Assembly: GCF_947179515.1 (NCBI RefSeq)
Contig: NC_067472.1
Location: forward strand, 110,286,506-110,350,505
Direction: 5' to 3'
DNA: 64,000 nucleotides
Source: Apodemus sylvaticus
Taxonomy: Eukaryota > Chordata > Mammalia > Rodentia > Muridae
Part shown: positions 33,721 through 46,840 of the stretch, in pieces
How the letters are laid out: every line of letters begins with the position of its first letter
Numbering within the stretch: the stretch's first letter is position 1
Translations under genes and position numbers: made by a program
Notes under the pieces: generated by a model
The model's database searches: none
Seen by the model: only the letters and a program-made list of their open reading frames with translations
What the model was told of the DNA's origin: nothing

Positions 33721-36700
33721 CTGGAGCCCAAGCCTCTAACACAGAGACTTTTAGGGAGTCCTGTAAGACTCAAACTGCAGCAAGAATATGGCTTAGAATT
33801 GTTCAGGAACACTTCACAGATTGGGCAAATGAGAAACTCTGTCAGTCACTTAGTTACCACTGATCCTATAACCTTGTCTGTGGCCAGGAGCGGATAGGCT
33901 GGTCTTGCTCGGGTTTCTGGTGCTATGGGCACCCTCTGTGTTTACTAGGGATAGCCTGAAGGGAAAGCATTCTGAGGAATGGATGCCACCAGGTTGTGAC
34001 CCTTACTGTCTTACTAGATTTAGCCCTAAACAAAGGGCTACTCACAAAAGACATTTTAATTAAATTATGTTGAAAACCCATTATGTTCATACCCATTTAG
34101 TATTCATAACAATTGGAGACTAAATTCCCTGAGATGGTTATCTGATCCCTTAAAAAGCTGTCATAGAACATTATTTAGAATTTGCTTGCAAAGTAATTTT
34201 TTTGAGGTTCAGAATCGGCATGAGTCAATTTAAAATCTATGAGCAGTTTAAAATTAATCTTTATCTTTCAGCTTTTTTGCTAAGTTGGGTAAAAACCCAT
34301 TTAATATAAAAGAAAGGCTCCTTCCTTTTGTTTTAAAAAGAAAAAGATTTTTCTCTTTTACTAAAATACAATCTTGTATTCCAGAAAGTGTGTCTATTAT
34401 AAAAACATCCAAAATTAAACAATCTCTACAATTAACCATATAGAAATAGTTTTTTTATTCAAGTGTCTAAACAAAACAATTAGTTAATCAATAGGAAAAC
34501 AATTCCCATGGCAAGGCAGAGAGCTCATTTTCTTAATAGGCAAGAAACTCCCACATTGTTTAACGTTTTCTTATCTCTAAGGATGTTATGTATAATATTT
34601 AAATTGACCTCTGTTACATTTGCTTTGCCCAAGTTCCTTTTTATACAATTTATTTATCCAATAAATAGGTTCTGTTTTGTGGCAGGCTTTCATTAGTGTC
34701 TTCCTTCCCCTCTTGGATCTGTTTCGTTTGCCAGTTTTTCTTTTAAGTCTGAGAGTGTTTTTCTTCTTGTTATTAAAAAGTTTCTCGTCTCTTAAAAGAA
34801 AGGCTTCTTAAAATAATGCCTTCTGTTTGTTTGGAGCTGAGAGCTGTGGCGAAGAGCCAAGATTTGGCAAAAAAGAATTGTTGTGCCTCTCTGGCGAGCA
34901 GACCAGAGGAAGCAAGGCTTCTATTGTACTTGCTCCTGATGAGCTCTGGTTGACTCCTGGGGCTGGGTTTCATCTTGTGAAGCAGGTTGATACTGGAGGA
35001 ACTGTCCCCATCTGATGGAATCTGGGATATAATTTCCTATCATTCATCTCTTCCCAGAGGGATAACCTTACTGATGTAAGCTAAAAAGAGTTCTTCATAT
35101 TCCCTGTATGTGCAAGTACAAAATTCTAAGCTCTGAATTTATCAGTGGCCAAGCTGACCTGGTCCTGGGCCTGCACATACAGAGCTCAAAGTACAGTGGT
35201 TTCACTGAGGCTCCTACTTACATGAGTAAGAGTACAACTCTACTACCTGAGAATATGCAAGGAACTTAGAGGGATATGCATGGATTATGCATGGCCTGCT
35301 CTGGCCTTCTTTTCCAACTCCCATTCTTCCACCTGTTTGGCTCTATTCCTCTCTAATTCTCTAATCCTGGTTCACCCCTTTTCTTGTTGTAGATCAGCCA
35401 CTGGACTCTGATTTTAAATACATCCCTAGGCCTATGTTTCCCTGACCTCAGTTTTTTCATGGGTGATGCCTTCATTACCCTAGTGTCCTAGCCTGCTCAC
35501 ATGTTTTATTCTTTTGGGGTTCCTGTATCTACTTCCAAGCCCTAGCAGCTCTCAATACATTTTGCCTCTCATTTGTACTTTTCCTTGAGTTCCCAAAACA
35601 TGGATAGCCCTTTGTCAGCCTGTCTCAAAAACTGCAACCATTTCCTGTCTGCCTCATTCTATTTGACTATGGGATACCTTGAGTCTCAGTGACTGTCCAT
35701 ATTTTATATTTCATTAGAGGAAACTTGACTCTTCAAGGATATTGCTACAGAAGTCCCTAGTCCATAGCATCCAGAAGCACCAGTAGAAATAGTGTCAGTC
35801 CTGGGTCATTATTGATGGGAGCCCTAGGAACCCGCTAAGTGGTTAGGAAAGCCTGTGGCCTCATTGAGGCTCAATGAAACTATTTGGAGAAGTCAAGTTG
35901 CTCAGAAAATTCCAGAATGTACAGGATTCTCGACCAACTTCGTGGTGCTTAGTGGCCTGTTGTCAAGGCAGGCTCTGCAGATATAAGCACTTCTAGTAGG
36001 AAGTGGGAAATGGTTTCTGTGTTCTGTTATAAGATCATGAGTTTTCGCTTTCCACACTGTACTTTCATTCATTTGCTGTCACCAAATAGTTTCTTTTCTA
36101 TTTGAACTAATGACATCTTCCAGAAAGACTGCACCTCTCCTGAACCTCTCTAAACAGGTCCACCTATTCCAATGCTCCAGACTTTGGGGAACCATCTTCA
36201 TTCAAACCACCACACTCAGGTTGGCTCTCACACCTTATACAGCTTGAGCAAGATGATAATAGTAAGTACAGTAATTGCATAGTGACCTCAGGGCACTATC
36301 TGAACCAAACAGTTCGTGTCATTTGTTTCCTTCTGGGTTCCTGGGCCAGCACTGGGCTAGGGGACAGGCTCTTACCCCCAACATGAGACCCCCAATTTTT
36401 GTTGTAGATGACTTCTCTGTACACAACAGAATACCTAACAGAACCCATGTACCTACAGAATTCCATCTCCTTCGTATCTGTGTCCATCAAAGCCTCTATG
36501 TCCCTGAGTGCTGTAGAATCCAGTGGATTTGCGCTATTTTTTCTTACCATTTCAATCAGGAAGCATCCAATTTGAAACACTGGGACCATTTCATTCCTTA
36601 GTATGAGTTTGAAGTTTCATCCTAACTGCTCCCTAGAGTTAAGCTAAACTTCAGTAGCAAAGGTATCCAGGTCAGATTTGCTCTCTTTTATCAGAACATT

Positions 36701-36899
36701 AAAATTAGATAGCAGCGTACTTCAGACAGGTCAGAGAGGAGGGATTACCACCTCACTTATGGAGGGGGTAAGTGTCAGTAGGCCCTGCTAACTTCATTTC
36801 TTTATAAGTGAGTCTTCTGTTCATCTCTGCTATGAGATTTAGATGATATCAGTATAAAGCACCTGGATCATAGTAGATGATCCAGGAGATGGTAGGGGT
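33721..36899. other. Long unassigned intergenic stretch
   Basis: About 3.2 kb with no repeat I can name and no credible exon. AT-rich with T runs at 34190-34760, more balanced afterwards. Open frames of 60-108 codons on both strands (for example 36275-36601) have no recognised domain. The end near 36150-36230 (CACCTATTCCAATGCTCCAG, CATTCAAACCACCACACTC) faintly resembles the terminus of the family at 19316-19675. Confidence 0.5.
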
Positions 36900-37112
36900 T
36901 GTTTTACTTTGAGACAAGATCTCAAACATGCCTGGCTTAGCATTAACTCTATGGAGCCAAACATAGCCCTGAATTTTGATCACCCTTCCTCTTCCTTCTA
37001 AGCAAGTGTTGGAACTATATTTGTGTACCATCATGCCAAGTTTAGGCAGTGCTGGGAACTGAATGCAAGACCTCACAAATGCTAGACCAGCACTCTGAAC
37101 CAGCTCTCTGGT
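36900..37112 (-). mobile_element. B4-type SINE (B1 plus ID-like)
   Basis: Left part is B1-like in reverse (TTTGAGACAAGATCTCAAAC, TGTGTACCATCATGCC). Right part is ID/tRNA-like in reverse (GCTGGGAACTGAATGCAAGA, CTAGACCAGCACTCTGAACC). This fusion defines B4. Confidence 0.75.
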
Positions 37113-37459
37113 TACAGAAATGATAGCATTTTATGGTGGCAAGCTCTACGTTTCACTTTTTTCCACAGCTTCAGATACATATTTAAATGTACTCTAGTTT
37201 CAGATTGTTCTGACAATCACTAAAAATTCAAAAACTATCAAAATTAAGGGTTTTTTGAATTGTGTGAATTTATACATTGGAGAGTTTAGCTTCCCCAGAT
37301 ATCTTAAACACTTTAGTAGTAGTACACAGGATACAAAGTACATGTAGAGAGGGGCCTTCCCTCCGCTAGCATTTTTGAGCCTCCTACTTAAAAAGTATCC
37401 TGGGCTGGGGCCCTAGGCTTAGCTGCAGCATGTAGACCACAAAGGAAAAATAGAATGAA

Positions 37460-37603
37460 ATGTAAGTGTAGTGTCACTCTGTAGCCCAGGATAGCCCTGG
37501 TACTCTTATTTTTAAGGTTAGCCTGTATCTCCTGGAAGTCATCTTGCCACACCTTCCAAAGGGTTGTGGTTACAGGTATGAGCAGCAGGCTCTGCCTGGA
37601 TTT
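37460..37603 (-). mobile_element. Degraded B1 SINE
   Basis: GTGTCACTCTGTAGCCCAGG, ATAGCCCTGGTACTCTTAT, GGTTACAGGTATGAGCAGC in order. Sequence 37113-37459 to its left is unassigned. Confidence 0.65.
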
Positions 37604-37828
37604 AGACCAAAAAGTGCTGGTCTGAGATTCTAAGAGTGCATCTTGTTTTACAGCACTCTGGCTTATTAGCCAGGATGGTAGCCTGCTCGTAACACTGAAC
37701 TTTGCTCTCTAGGCACTCCTGAGAAAGTCCAGGGTCTCTGTGTTCTTTTCAGTGATGTGGGTGTATTGTACTCACCCCCATCCTGTGCATTCAGTCAAAT
37801 TCAATAACCAACACATAAGAGGTCTAAC

Positions 37829-37829
<1 letters not shown>

Positions 37830-37874
<45 letters not shown>
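37830..37874. repeat. (GT)n microsatellite
   Basis: Uninterrupted 22-unit GT run. Confidence 0.97.
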
Positions 37875-37876
<2 letters not shown>

Positions 37877-39379
37877 AACTCCTGTTAGTTATTTTAGGTC
37901 TAGTAATACTGTAGAATAAAAATATTTTATAAAATCAAGGCAGGAAGCAGAGGGACTGCAGGACATCATCTGTTCAATTCTGATGATTTTAGTTCTATTC
38001 ACAGAATTCAGTTGATTCTCCAGAAGGAACTTCTTTGAGAAGAGGTGGCCATTCTGGCTGAAAGCATTATGTGTTTGACCTTTTTTGAAAAAGGAAATTC
38101 TTTATAGAGCTCTAAGGACTGGCTGGGTATTCTAAGCCTGCCTCTTACCAGGTTAAGTGCCTCAAGAACACTTGTACACCATCCATTCCACTGACCTGCA
38201 AGTACTTGCCCCGAGGTGTCTCCCTGTGCTGAATCTTTACTCAGAAATTCCCTAAGTCAAAGGAGACTGAGATGAAGGAGTGGAAGATGCCAGGCAGGTA
38301 AAGTCCTAGGATGTTTGTATGTAATGTCTAATCCTAGGTACAAGCTAAGTCTGTGTGCTTAAAGATGATTTGCAGGCACCGGACTGGTACCTGTGTGCTT
38401 CCAGTGATAATTTTATCCCTGAAAGGATCCTTCCTTCAGAAGCACATCAGCATGGATAGTCATAACTGAATTCCTTGTATATGGCTCCCTCAATAGTCTC
38501 ATTACTGTGTAAAAGTTGGAACCAGTCTCTGATAATATCCTCCTTTTCCAGGTACCTTGCAACACAGAAAGGAATCATTGTCTGAGTCCCTTTGCCCATT
38601 GATTTCCTTTCACTATCTTTCCTTTCTTGAACATTTGTCTGGGAACTGAAGAGGTATTCTCAGTTGGGCCTGGAGCATTCTACAGTCTGTCATCTCATGA
38701 GTGCCCCCTCCTTCCCGCCCCCCCCCCATCTCTCAGAGCTATTACAAAATACTTACAGAATAGGTGTGAATAAGATAATTACCTACTTCCATCTGTGAAA
38801 TGCTTGATAGCAGGTGGAGTCAGAAGATGGAGCATTCCTGTGCAATAATAACTTGGTAAATATTGTTCTCTCCTACTTAGATGGAACAACAAATACTTTC
38901 CAGTTTCCATATTAATACTATCAAGAGGATGTTGACTGGTGAGGAGCTGTCTTATCATTTCTTAACCCAATAGTGAATGTTTATAGCATCCTGTTCAAGC
39001 AGGCATCTTTTTGAGAAGACAAATGTGGTCCTAAGGATTAAGGGTGCCATTCTGTACTAGGCATCTCCAGGAATGGAGATGTGTGTCAGGTACTTCCTGG
39101 ACAAGGTGAAACACTGCTTTCATGAAGGGGCAATCCGCATTGAGTGCTGCTTGCTCTCAGACATGGTATCTCAGACACCTTTCCAATCCTGTCATGGCTG
39201 ACTGTCAACTGAGCTAAACCTCAAAGGTGCTTCATCAGTAACAGTGGGATGCTCAGCTCCTCATGTGTGTGATTTTCTGAACTTCAGGTTTGGGGATCAT
39301 TTGTTAAAGGAAATAGTATGGAATAATTATATACATCCTTCCTTTGAACCTTTCTCTACTTCATGAACTAATCTATGCT
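37875..39379. other. Unassigned intergenic sequence
   Basis: No gene. A C-rich run (13 of 14 bases) lies near 38714-38728. 38740-38860 has weak MIR-like text, not called. Confidence 0.55.
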
Positions 39380-39530
39380 TCAGAACGTAAAGTCTATCTT
39401 CTTTTGTTACAGATGGGGAAACTGAGGCCAATCTCTTGTGAATATCTAGTATTAGGTCACTCAATTATTAGTGTAGGCCAGAATAAAAGCTGCATTCAGG
39501 TTTCTTTCCAGTGCTCTTTGTCAGGGTTCA
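39380..39530 (-). mobile_element. MIR SINE relic
   Basis: GTTACAGATGGGGAAACTGA at about 39407, followed by GGCCAATCTCTTGTGAATAT and TAGTATTAGGTCACTCAAT, is the reverse MIR core. Confidence 0.75.
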
Positions 39531-39689
39531 TCTCAGCAGGTTACTAGGCAAGGTTTCCTGCTGGGCTCTAATTTCTGGATACTACCCAATAACCACTTAC
39601 ATTCATTTGCTTAATTCAGAGACATAAGTTCTGTGATGAAAATGAAGGCAGAACATCCAACAGATAGGTCACAGTAGTTATGACTATGT

Positions 39690-39990
39690 ATAAAGGTGCA
39701 CATACGTGTGTGGATGTTTATGTACACATTCATGAAAGGACCAGAAAACAATCTCCATCACTGTTCTACAGTAACTATATCTCCCTTTTTAAGTTAAGAT
39801 TTTTCAATGGCATGGAAATCATCATATAAGGCTAGACAGGCAGCCCTTACATGTGCACCATAATCTTCATTTTCTTATTATTTATTTGTTTGTTTGTTTG
39901 TTTATGTTTTATGGGTTCTGAGGATCAAACTTATGTTCTCATACTTTCAAGGCAAGCAATTTGTCAACAGAGACAACTTCCAAGCCCTCC
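39690..39990 (-). mobile_element. RSINE1/B4-type SINE
   Basis: CACATACGTGTGTGGATGTT, AGGACCAGAAAACAATCTCC-like text, GGCTAGACAGGCAGCCC, an internal (TTTG)n at 39877-39903, and TTCTGAGGATCAAACTTATG with CAAGGCAAGCAATTTGTCAA give the reverse order of this composite. Confidence 0.65.
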
Positions 39991-40149
39991 ATTTTCTTGG
40001 AAATATAGTGTACATAATTTACTCATCATATTAATATTTTTAAATTATGTTTTTAATATATCAGATAGCACATATTCCTCACTAACTACAAATTTTCTAA
40101 TTCATATACCATTCCTACTTTACCCAATTTGAAATTCAGTCATATGTTT

Positions 40150-40412
40150 GTATACATGTGAATTTGTGTGCACAGGTCTATGTGGTATATGCTTGGGTAT
40201 ATGTGTGTATATGCATGCATGCATGTGTATCCATATGTGTGTGTGTGTATATGTGTGTATGCATAGCCACATAGTGTACAGTTGGAAGTCAGAGGAAATT
40301 TTCAGCAACAGTTGTCTCCTTCCACAATGTGATTCTTGGAGACTGATCTCAAATCATCAGGTTCTGAAGTCTCCTTTTTTACCTTTGAAATCATCTTGTA
40401 GGTCCAGCTGTT
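40150..40412 (-). mobile_element. B3 SINE with TG/ATG-rich tail
   Basis: Low-complexity TG/TATG sequence (40150-40262) leads into GTTGGAAGTCAGAGGAAATT, CTCCTTCCACAATGTGATTC and GATCTCAAATCATCAGGTTC, a reverse B3. Confidence 0.75.
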
Positions 40413-42243
40413 ATACCTCTTACAGAGCACAGAAAAATCTCAACAGAGAGTAATGGTGTCTGAAATACCAACAGTCTAAAGGCTGAGTACCCTGTCATAG
40501 TTAAGCAAATTAGATATTGTCACTCCTTTGTGTCTTGTTGTAGGCACATGAGTCCAGAGGTAATCAAGTGAAAGTAGTAACTAATAGAACTAATTTATGT
40601 GAGAATATAGCCCAAAGTCAATACCCTTGTGCCTGACTCAGCCATACGCCCACATCTGCAGCCAGGTTGGCTCCATTTCTGATCTCTAGGGAAATCCATG
40701 AACTTTGACCCAATGTTGTCTTTGACTTTCAGTTGGAAGTAGAGTCCCAGAGGTTAGCATTCATTAGCATTCTATGTAGACCCAGTAGAGTCATGTTCTA
40801 TTCATGGAATTCAGCTCCCGCAGAGATAGCCCAGAGACACCCCCTATTTCTGTAAAAAATGAAATCTATATGTTTCTCTGAATGGACTTCAATGTGCATT
40901 TCAAAACTTAAACAAATAAACCACAACACAGCACGTATACCAGCTTCTGCCGCCAACTTCTCATTTCTCTTTGAGTCTGTGAATATTTCTTAACTGTCAC
41001 TATCCCTCTGAAAAAGTCGGCCAGTTAGAAAATTTATAGAGATAAAACCCAGAACTTCTCAGACCAGTTCACTCAATTCAAATTAACCAGCCAAGCAAAC
41101 AATAAGTCTATAAATAAAAATCAACCTTTACAAAATAAAATTCGGGGACTTTGTACTATGATGAAAGATTCTGGACTTTTTGTGGAGGCAAAACTGGCTA
41201 ATAGACTTTATGACTTCTTCTCCAGAACTAAGCACTGATTTAAAGAGACCATATAGAACTCAGATGCTAGGGCAGCCCTGGCAAATGTGATGGGAAATTG
41301 AAGAGTGGGAAGGCTGGAGGATGAGATCCAAACCCCTGCTATATAGTGATACTCCTCACAGGATGCTTTATGTACAGAAGGAAAAGGGACATCCTTGTTA
41401 CAGAGATGCCCACATTGTTGAGAAGGTCAGTTCGAGATGTTCTATGAAGGTAACATCTGTGGAGAGTGGATGTGGTCATAGTAGTGAGCTTTTTGGTGAG
41501 AATTGCCATAAAAATATCGCTGAACATCAGAGGCCCGGCATCAGCTTTTCATTCCATCAAACAAATGGGCACTCATTTAAAAGAGGAAGCCACCTAGAGT
41601 ACCCTCTGAGAGAGTCTCATCAGCAAGAAGTGTGGAAGTTGCTATTAAAATACAGCTTCTGAAGGGAAATAGGGCTGGGCCAAGAACATTGCTTCACACA
41701 TAGAGACAGGGGTGGGGTATGCATGTGTGAATGGCTAGAAATCTGAGGTCAGCTGAAGAGGAAGGCACAATAGCTTTTCTGAGTTTTCAGATGTGCTCTA
41801 GTTGTTAGACTCAGGCTCTACCTGCTAAATGAGAGTCAGCCCTTCCCTGTGAAAGGATCTTAGAAAACCATGGCAAGTCTACTCAATGGCGACTCACATA
41901 ATCCCACAAATGGATCTAAATGTATTTGCCAGGGTAACTTTAACCAAAAAGATGAGTATCTAGGTTTTTGGGTTTTTTAGCAGGATGGATATGAGATTAT
42001 CTGAAGAGTAAGAACATCATGAATTCAAACAATAAGTGTAATTCTTCAGGGCTGTGTCCTAAGGGTCTACTCTTGAGTAGAGTGATAGCTAGAGGGCTCT
42101 GTAAAAGATAATTTGGTCAAGGATGTTAATTCATTTTTCATGTAATTATTCTATAAATTTGAGAAGTATTAAAATCTCTAAAGAGGATGGAGGGGAAGCT
42201 TTGCTTGGCATATAAAGTAAATAAATGAATTAAAGGGAAAATT
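40413..42243. other. Unassigned intergenic stretch
   Basis: About 1.8 kb with no recognised repeat or gene. A 113-codon forward frame at 41321-41662 has no recognised motif, signal peptide or splice context. Confidence 0.5.
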
Positions 42244-42562
42244 CTCTAAAGGGCCCAGAGGAAGGACCAGCACGTAAGAGTACTTGCTGAGCAGGCAGAA
42301 GGACTTTAGTTCAAATCCTCAGAAGTGAAAGAAAAAAAAAGAGGTAGCTGTGGGTGTGCTGTGATCTAAGTGCTGTGGAAAAATGGCTGGTAAAGGGAAA
42401 ATTCTGGGACTCTGGTGACTGCCAGCCTAAATCCAGGCTCAGTGGAACACTGCTTCAAGGCAATAAAGTGGAGACTCACAGAGTCACAGAGCCAGACACC
42501 TATGTCCTCCTTGGGCTTCCTTGAATCGACATGGGTGTGTGCACATATACAGAGATGATTGT

Positions 42563-42609
<47 letters not shown>
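42244..42609 (+). mobile_element. RSINE1/B4-type SINE with (CA)n tail
   Basis: Forward order: GTAAGAGTACTTGCTGAGCA, TTCAAATCCTCAGAAGTG, GGTGACTGCCAGCCTAAAT-like body, CTATGTCCTCCTTGGGCTTC and a CA run at 42566-42609. Confidence 0.75.
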
Positions 42610-42611
<2 letters not shown>

Positions 42612-43276
42612 CCTCCAGACACACGTGTAGAACTGTTAGTGTTATGAACTATATAAGTTGTGGGTGATATATTTTGACAGGTGATCATATTTGCTTGTTT
42701 ATATTTTCCTGGCACGCTGATCCCTTTATCTTTCTAGGGTGTTTGCCTTACTTCTCTTGAACATCTGTGACCTCAGTCTGCCACTCTGGCTTCCTGATGC
42801 CCCCTGCTCGCATGGTGGATTCTCTTTTGATCTTTTTATTTCCAATGTGTTGGTGCCGGTTGTGTGTAGACTATTCTCTCTTATAAACATGAGCAGTTGG
42901 TTCTTGCTGGGTTTTTCTCTCGTTTGAATGGAATATTCAATCCATCTTCATACAATGGCATTTTAACATGCTGTATCCAAACTGTCATTTGCTCCCTTTT
43001 TCCCTAACATGTTCAATCTTTAAAAATAAGGAAAACAATATTTTTGTTGTTCCTTTCCAGTGTCCTTTTGTATTCAGTGATTATTTTCAACATTCAGTTT
43101 AATTGTCTCTTGGGTTTTTTCTCTGTATCTCTTTCCTATTTTTACTGCTTGCTTCAGGGATTACATACAAATCTTATGCCAATCTAATTAGTTATTGTTT
43201 TAGTATTAATATTTCTTTTCCAAATTATCTGTGTTTGTGACTGTGTCTGCATGTATGTGTCTGAAACAGAGGACAT
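42610..43276. other. Unassigned intergenic sequence
   Basis: Nothing recognised. Confidence 0.55.
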
Positions 43277-43310
43277 ACACACACACACACACACACACAC
43301 AGAGAGAGAG
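43277..43310. repeat. (CA)n(GA)n compound microsatellite
   Basis: CA run to 43300 followed by five AG units and a G run. Confidence 0.95.
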
Positions 43311-43414
43311 GGGGGATGAGGGAGGAAATTTACCTATGGGCAGGTAGCTGGGATGAAGCACCTCAACACTGGTCCCAGGAGCTCTCGGTCTTAGTCAACA
43401 GCTGGACCTCTGTG

Positions 43415-43463
43415 CCCATTGTCGGTACCGGTACCCATTGTCGGTACCCGGTACCCATTGTCA
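43415..43463. repeat. 19/20-bp short tandem repeat
   Basis: CCCATTGTCGGTACCGGTA at 43415 is repeated at 43434 with one added C, and a third copy begins at 43454 and breaks after CCCATTGTC. Each unit holds a GGTACC palindrome. Confidence 0.93.
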
Positions 43464-45464
43464 CTCCAGCCTGACGCTTCTTGCCCTAGAATCCCAGCCC
43501 AACCTGCTTCCTGTTCCTCCTCAGAGAAATACTTCTATGTGTTCAACCCTAAATACAAGAAATTCTGCAGAAGCCACACTATGTCACTTCAGACAATTTT
43601 GGAAAATAAGAAAGAGGTGAAATGATTTTCTGAGTGTCATGGACAAAATGACTATAACAATCCAGCAAGAACTTAAACCTAGATCTGCCACGTAAGTATT
43701 TAATACAAACTTATTGGTAGAATGTTAATAAGCACAAGGCTATGAGGTTCTCATAGACGGGATGTTTAGGTAAGGATGCTACTTCCCGGGTCTGAAACAA
43801 CGTTATTCATATTATAGTACAGTAATTTAGTAAATATTCAGTAACTTTTACTTTGAATTGGCTTGGGCATACTGTATGAGAGCTAACATTTAATTCTCAC
43901 AGTTGCTTTTCTTGGGCATGCCAGGGGCCCATGATTAATTAAAACCACCTATGAACTCAGTCTGCTATCTGGTTAACCTCATGTGAATTCAAGGAACCCA
44001 GAGTCTATGTTAATGATTTATCATATAGAAATAATAAACCTCCCCATTTAAAAGACTCCAAGAGTACAGCAATGTTACAGGCCACTCTCTTGGGGTAAAA
44101 TGCACTTTCCTTTCCTCCCCCGTTCTTTCCTAGCGGCATTTTGTGAGGAGTACCATGCACAGGTAAGCAGGCTGCTCACAGCTGCCTTCAGGGCACGCCT
44201 TTCATATTGTGGTCTCTGGAACTATCCCCCGCCCCCGAAGCTATTTTTCACCAATGGCTTTGGATAGCTGTTCTGAGTTTCAAAACAGTAACTTGAGCAC
44301 AATGCGAACACAGAAAATATTTTCAAGTGAACAATTCATCATTCAATAAATTCATGAGTTATGGGTCACAGTGGAGATGCTTTTCTCGGCAATTTGACCT
44401 ATTCCAGAGACAGATTTTAAATGTGAAATTATCAATTAAGAACTAATCTTATAAATACACCGTCAAATACATGCTGGCTTGTATGCTAAGCTTTGTAGGA
44501 AAGAGGAAACTCCATTCAAAACCTGGTGTGGATTCTCTGTTACGTAGGAACTCTGTTAGGCTTCTGACCAGGTTCATACCTTCACATTCCTTAGTTATTT
44601 GTTGGATCTGGCACTGGGATTATTGACTAAATGTCATCTCTTCACTAAAGTCCATTGCTTTGTTTTCTCTCAAATTCCATTCCTTACTGGTTAATCTTTG
44701 TCTGATGGATTCTGGTTACTGGAAGGCTATGACTCATCCCTGAAATCATTCTATGACTTCTTCTTCTTAAGTCTCTGGTTCACAGCATTGGTAGGAGGCT
44801 GAAAGCACTTGGACTTAAATAATGCAGACCTAAATATTCAGACTGAATATAGGACCCACGGGAGAAGAACCAGAGAACAGGACTGAAACATCGCATTAAA
44901 AAAAAAAAGATTCCCCAAGTGGCTCCCACATGTGGCAAAGGCCTAGGGTCAATGCCTGAGCAGCCCTGGGCCTTCTGCACTCTTGCACACACGCCTAGGA
45001 TTGCAGCCCTAGACCTCTTCACTGACTCCAGCAAGGACTGTGTCCTCAGCTCACCCCACACAGTTTGGGCTTGTTCGCTTTAAAGCTTGCCCACAAATTT
45101 CAGTCCTGGGAAAGAGTCTGTGGGGCCTCAGACAGGCATGGTGGAGCTACTTGAGTGTCTCATTGCTACCTATTTGCCACCACACACCCCTTGTCCTTCC
45201 TAGGGCACATGGGGATACATGATATGTCTTTTAAAAAAATCCATCTTCTGCATGGATCTAGAGGTTTGTATATTTTATCACTGTGAACATGTATCAATAT
45301 GATCTGCAGAGGAAAGCATTCTGTACTCACTTAGAGATGAGAAAAACCTTCTGACCAGCAAGTGGCAGGCTATAGACTTAGAGTCAGCTCTAAGTCAAGA
45401 AATAATCATTTGCATACTGGTGCCTGTGTTCCTCTTGCATTCCAGTCTAAAGGACCACAGCCTA
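43464..45464. other. Unassigned intergenic stretch
   Basis: About 2 kb with no recognised repeat or gene. A short A run lies at 44898-44909. Reverse frame 44780-45061 (93 codons) has no domain. Confidence 0.5.
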
Positions 45465-45786
45465 GGGCTGGATGGACAGCTCAGGCAGTAAAGTGCTTAA
45501 AGGTGTGCTGGAAGGTCCCCAAAACAAAAGGTATGGGTTAGGGGTGTGAATTTGTAACCTCAGCACTGGGGAGGCTGACACTGGAAGCAAGCCTCACCAA
45601 AGAGCTTCCAGCCAGTAAAAGATTGTCTCAAAAGACAAGGTGGACAGTGGCTGAGGCACAGTACTTGAGATGGAACTCTGGACTCCACAAGCTTTTGCAC
45701 ACACATTCATATACACTTTTGCACAAAGATGCATAGGCATATACAAATTTACTTCACATGAGAACACACACACACACACACACACA
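45465..45786 (+). mobile_element. RSINE1/B4-type SINE with (CA)n tail
   Basis: GGGCTGGATGGACAGCTCAG head, GTGTGAATTTGTAACCTCAG and CACTGGGGAGGCTGACACTG 7SL-like part, then a CA run at 45766-45786. Confidence 0.7.
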
Positions 45787-45891
45787 GACCATATTCATGT
45801 GAGAACATAGTTTTCTTTTCAATCTCTGTGTGACATAAAATGTTTGAGATTCTATATTAGGTTCAGCTGGGGCCTTAGAATTCTCAGAATT

Positions 45892-46050
45892 CAATTCACT
45901 CATTTTACAGACTAGGATGCCAGGGTCTTGAGAGGGAAAGCTACTTTCCCAAGGTCGAACAGCTAATTATTGTCAAGGCAAAGATCTAAATTAGGTCTCC
46001 TATGAATCCAACATTCTTCTCAGAACACAACGTCTCTTTCCATTAACATG
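45892..46050 (-). mobile_element. MIR SINE relic
   Basis: CATTTTACAGACTAGGATGC, GAGAGGGAAAGCTACTTTCC, AAGGTCGAACAGCTAATTAT: a clear reverse MIR core. Confidence 0.78.
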
Positions 46051-46509
46051 GGGCATTCCTAATAATTCATTTTCCCCTTCAACTTAGTTAAAATCCCTCC
46101 AGAAAACAGATCATGTGTTTTTCAACAGCATAAAATAATTATTTGTTACACTTGCTGGGCCATTTTTACCTTTAATTTGAATCAATTCAAATAGCCATTG
46201 CTCGCCAAGCTGCTTTAACCACAGAGCCCCTATGAGCTTTATTTGCCACTGAAGTCTTATTTTCTGAGGTAAATTAATGATGTGTTATTCCCAGGGACTT
46301 TATGGTGCTTATCACTATATTAACTCACATCAAAAAATTCATTGGGAGCTATTTTTCACATCCTGACAAAAACAGCCTAGAGAAATCCTTATGAATTGGG
46401 GGCTTTGAAATATAAATGCACATATGGATTACGTATTTCTCATAAAAAGTGTTTATATTTTGCTTTAGATAAAAGCTTTCTTTAATAGTTGTCACTTAGG
46501 CACAAAAAC
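46051..46509. other. AT-rich unique stretch, candidate conserved element
   Basis: No repeat seen. Contains TTTGAA-TCAA-TTCAAA, an inverted repeat at about 46175-46190, and several TAATT/ATTTGC motifs. Its character resembles developmental non-coding elements, but conservation cannot be judged here. Confidence 0.4.
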
Positions 46510-46545
46510 ACATTCATTCATTCATTCATTCACTCATTCATTCTC
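46510..46545. repeat. (CATT)n microsatellite
   Basis: About eight CATT units with one CACT variant. Confidence 0.93.
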
Positions 46546-46589
46546 AGTCAGGGCTCCCAGCGCAGACAGAAGGGGAGTGACCCTGCTAA

Positions 46590-46840
46590 TAGGAAGCACA
46601 CAGCATAGGCTCTGGAATGGTAAGATGTTATGTCCAGGAGAGCCTAACATGGATGTCGGTCTCTGGATTACTAGCTCTGAATCCTGGAATAAGTGTGTCT
46701 TGACTGTTCAGTCTCTCAACTCCCCATGCATAAAATGGGGATGGAAATGTTATGTCAAACTTGAGGAAACTGACTGGTGTGAGTAAAACCTCTTCAGTGA
46801 TCCTGGCCCATAATAAGAATTAAACAGATGTCAATTTTAT
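46590..46840 (+). mobile_element. MIR SINE relic
   Basis: TGGATTACTAGCTCTGAATC, CTCTCAACTCCCCATGCATA, AAAATGGGGATGGAAATG and a GGCCCATAATAAGAATTAAA end follow the full MIR order. Confidence 0.75.

Noticed and set aside
41321..41662. 113-codon forward open frame in unique sequence
   Set aside because: No motif, signal peptide or family recognised and no supporting gene structure.
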